DNA of 5,003 nt from Clostridia bacterium. Lineage in GTDB: Bacteria > Bacillota > Clostridia > Oscillospirales > QAKW01. A program made the translations under genes and the position numbers. Below, one piece after another: positions 4,503-5,003 of this stretch (positions are counted from its first letter, which is position 1; each line of letters begins with the position of its first letter). Below the pieces are notes generated by a model, which worked only from the letters and a program-made list of their open reading frames with translations, was not told the DNA's origin and made no database searches. The DNA lies in the NCBI GenBank assembly GCA_017442025.1, contig JAFSBD010000008.1, forward strand, positions 1-5,003. The letters run 5' to 3'.

Positions 4503-5003
4503 ATGCTTAAGAACTTTAATATCAAGCCTCCGTTCTTTGAGGTAGGCCCCAAGGCATATCTCTACGGTGAAGATATGTTGAAACTTGCCAAGGCGATCGA
4601 TAAGGTTGCGATCAAATACGATGTGGATATCATCGTTACCCCCCAATATACCGATATTCCCCTGCTGGCCCAGAATACCGAGCGGATCCTGGTCTTTGCC
4701 CAGCATATGGATTCTCTGCCTGTTGGCCGCGGTTTGGGCTCTGTTCTGCCCGAGGCAGTCAAGGCGGCCGGTGCGGTGGGCGTTATGCTCAACCATGCTG
4801 AAAAGCCCCTCACCCTCGAGGAGGTAGAAGCCACCATCAAGCGTGCCGATGAAGTGGGCCTTGCCACCATCGTTTGCGCCGATACGGTGGAGGACGTAAA
4901 GACCATTGCCAAGATGGGTCCCAACCTTATCGTTGCCGAGCCCACCGACCTGATCGGTACCGGCCAGACCAGCGACAGTAACTACGTCATCGAAACCATC
5001 AAA
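4503..5003 (+). CDS. tpiA: Triosephosphate isomerase, archaeal-like type, C-terminus cut by window edge
   Basis: The first 167 residues are visible and the frame is open to the window end. The enzyme interconverts dihydroxyacetone phosphate and glyceraldehyde 3-phosphate in the cytoplasm. Catalytic residues are recognisable: N6-x-K8 near the N-terminus, H98 in LNHAE, and the base E146 in VAEPTDLIGTG. Most bacterial isomerases have GNWKMN at the N-terminus and a YEPVWAIGTG-like segment around the glutamate. The short EP-x2-LIGTG loop here, together with AQHMDSLPVGRGLGSVLPEAV, is closer to archaeal isomerases. The archaeal-like enzymes are shorter, about 220-230 residues, so roughly 60 residues are probably missing. 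The start at 4503 has AAAGGAG at 4487-4493. It is divergent from the aldolase gene. It may be a second, pathway-specific isomerase alongside the usual glycolytic one, but the window cannot show that. Confidence 0.88.
   Translation, partial: MLKNFNIKPPFFEVGPKAYLYGEDMLKLAKAIDKVAIKYDVDIIVTPQYTDIPLLAQNTERILVFAQHMDSLPVGRGLGSVLPEAVKAAGAVGVMLNHAEKPLTLEEVEATIKRADEVGLATIVCADTVEDVKTIAKMGPNLIVAEPTDLIGTGQTSDSNYVIETIK

Noticed and set aside
4467..4945. Minus-strand open frames of 109 and 127 codons opposite the isomerase gene
   Set aside because: They overlap each other and are antisense to a frame with recognisable catalytic Lys, His and Glu motifs; I see no independent support for them.

Overview
The window looks like chromosomal DNA of a strictly anaerobic, clostridia-type Firmicute of moderate G+C. 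The evidence is GGAGG-type ribosome binding sites, consensus sigma-70-type promoters in A+T-rich gaps, and a gene set for oxygen, superoxide and possibly NO detoxification typical of anaerobes. Genes are densely packed: six protein-coding genes (two cut by the window edges) with real gaps only at the two divergent promoter regions. I see no tRNA, rRNA, CRISPR array, insertion sequence or phage gene.

Left block (1 to about 3620), redox defence. Reading leftwards from about 2870 are a 233-residue iron-sulfur protein, a 596-residue four-domain flavodiiron protein (metallo-beta-lactamase, flavodoxin, flavin reductase, rubredoxin) and a desulfoferrodoxin-type superoxide reductase truncated at base 1. 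Divergent from them is a Crp/Fnr-family regulator (2958-3620). The flavodiiron protein should reduce O2 to water and/or NO to N2O, using its fused flavin reductase and rubredoxin parts as the electron route. The superoxide reductase would handle superoxide. The iron-sulfur protein may carry electrons or sense redox state. The promoters of the regulator and the iron-sulfur gene overlap, with their -10 boxes one base apart. A perfect 14-bp palindrome lies where it could activate the iron-sulfur gene (centre about -41.5) and repress the regulator (centre about +16.5).

Centre: one hairpin with A and T tracts on its two sides (3613-3651) fills the gap between the convergent regulator and aldolase genes and probably terminates both.

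Right block (3652-5003), triose and sugar-phosphate metabolism. A fructose-6-phosphate-aldolase-type transaldolase-family enzyme reads leftwards. A triosephosphate isomerase related to the archaeal type reads rightwards and runs off the window. They share a 167-base divergent region with two strong promoters, one of them a perfect TTGACA-N17-TATAAT. The aldolase product glyceraldehyde 3-phosphate is an isomerase substrate, so the pair fits one pathway.

The families themselves are known. The parts most worth attention are the single-chain flavodiiron/Hrb fusion, the mutually exclusive divergent promoters with their palindrome, and the apparent loss of one cluster ligand in the iron-sulfur protein.
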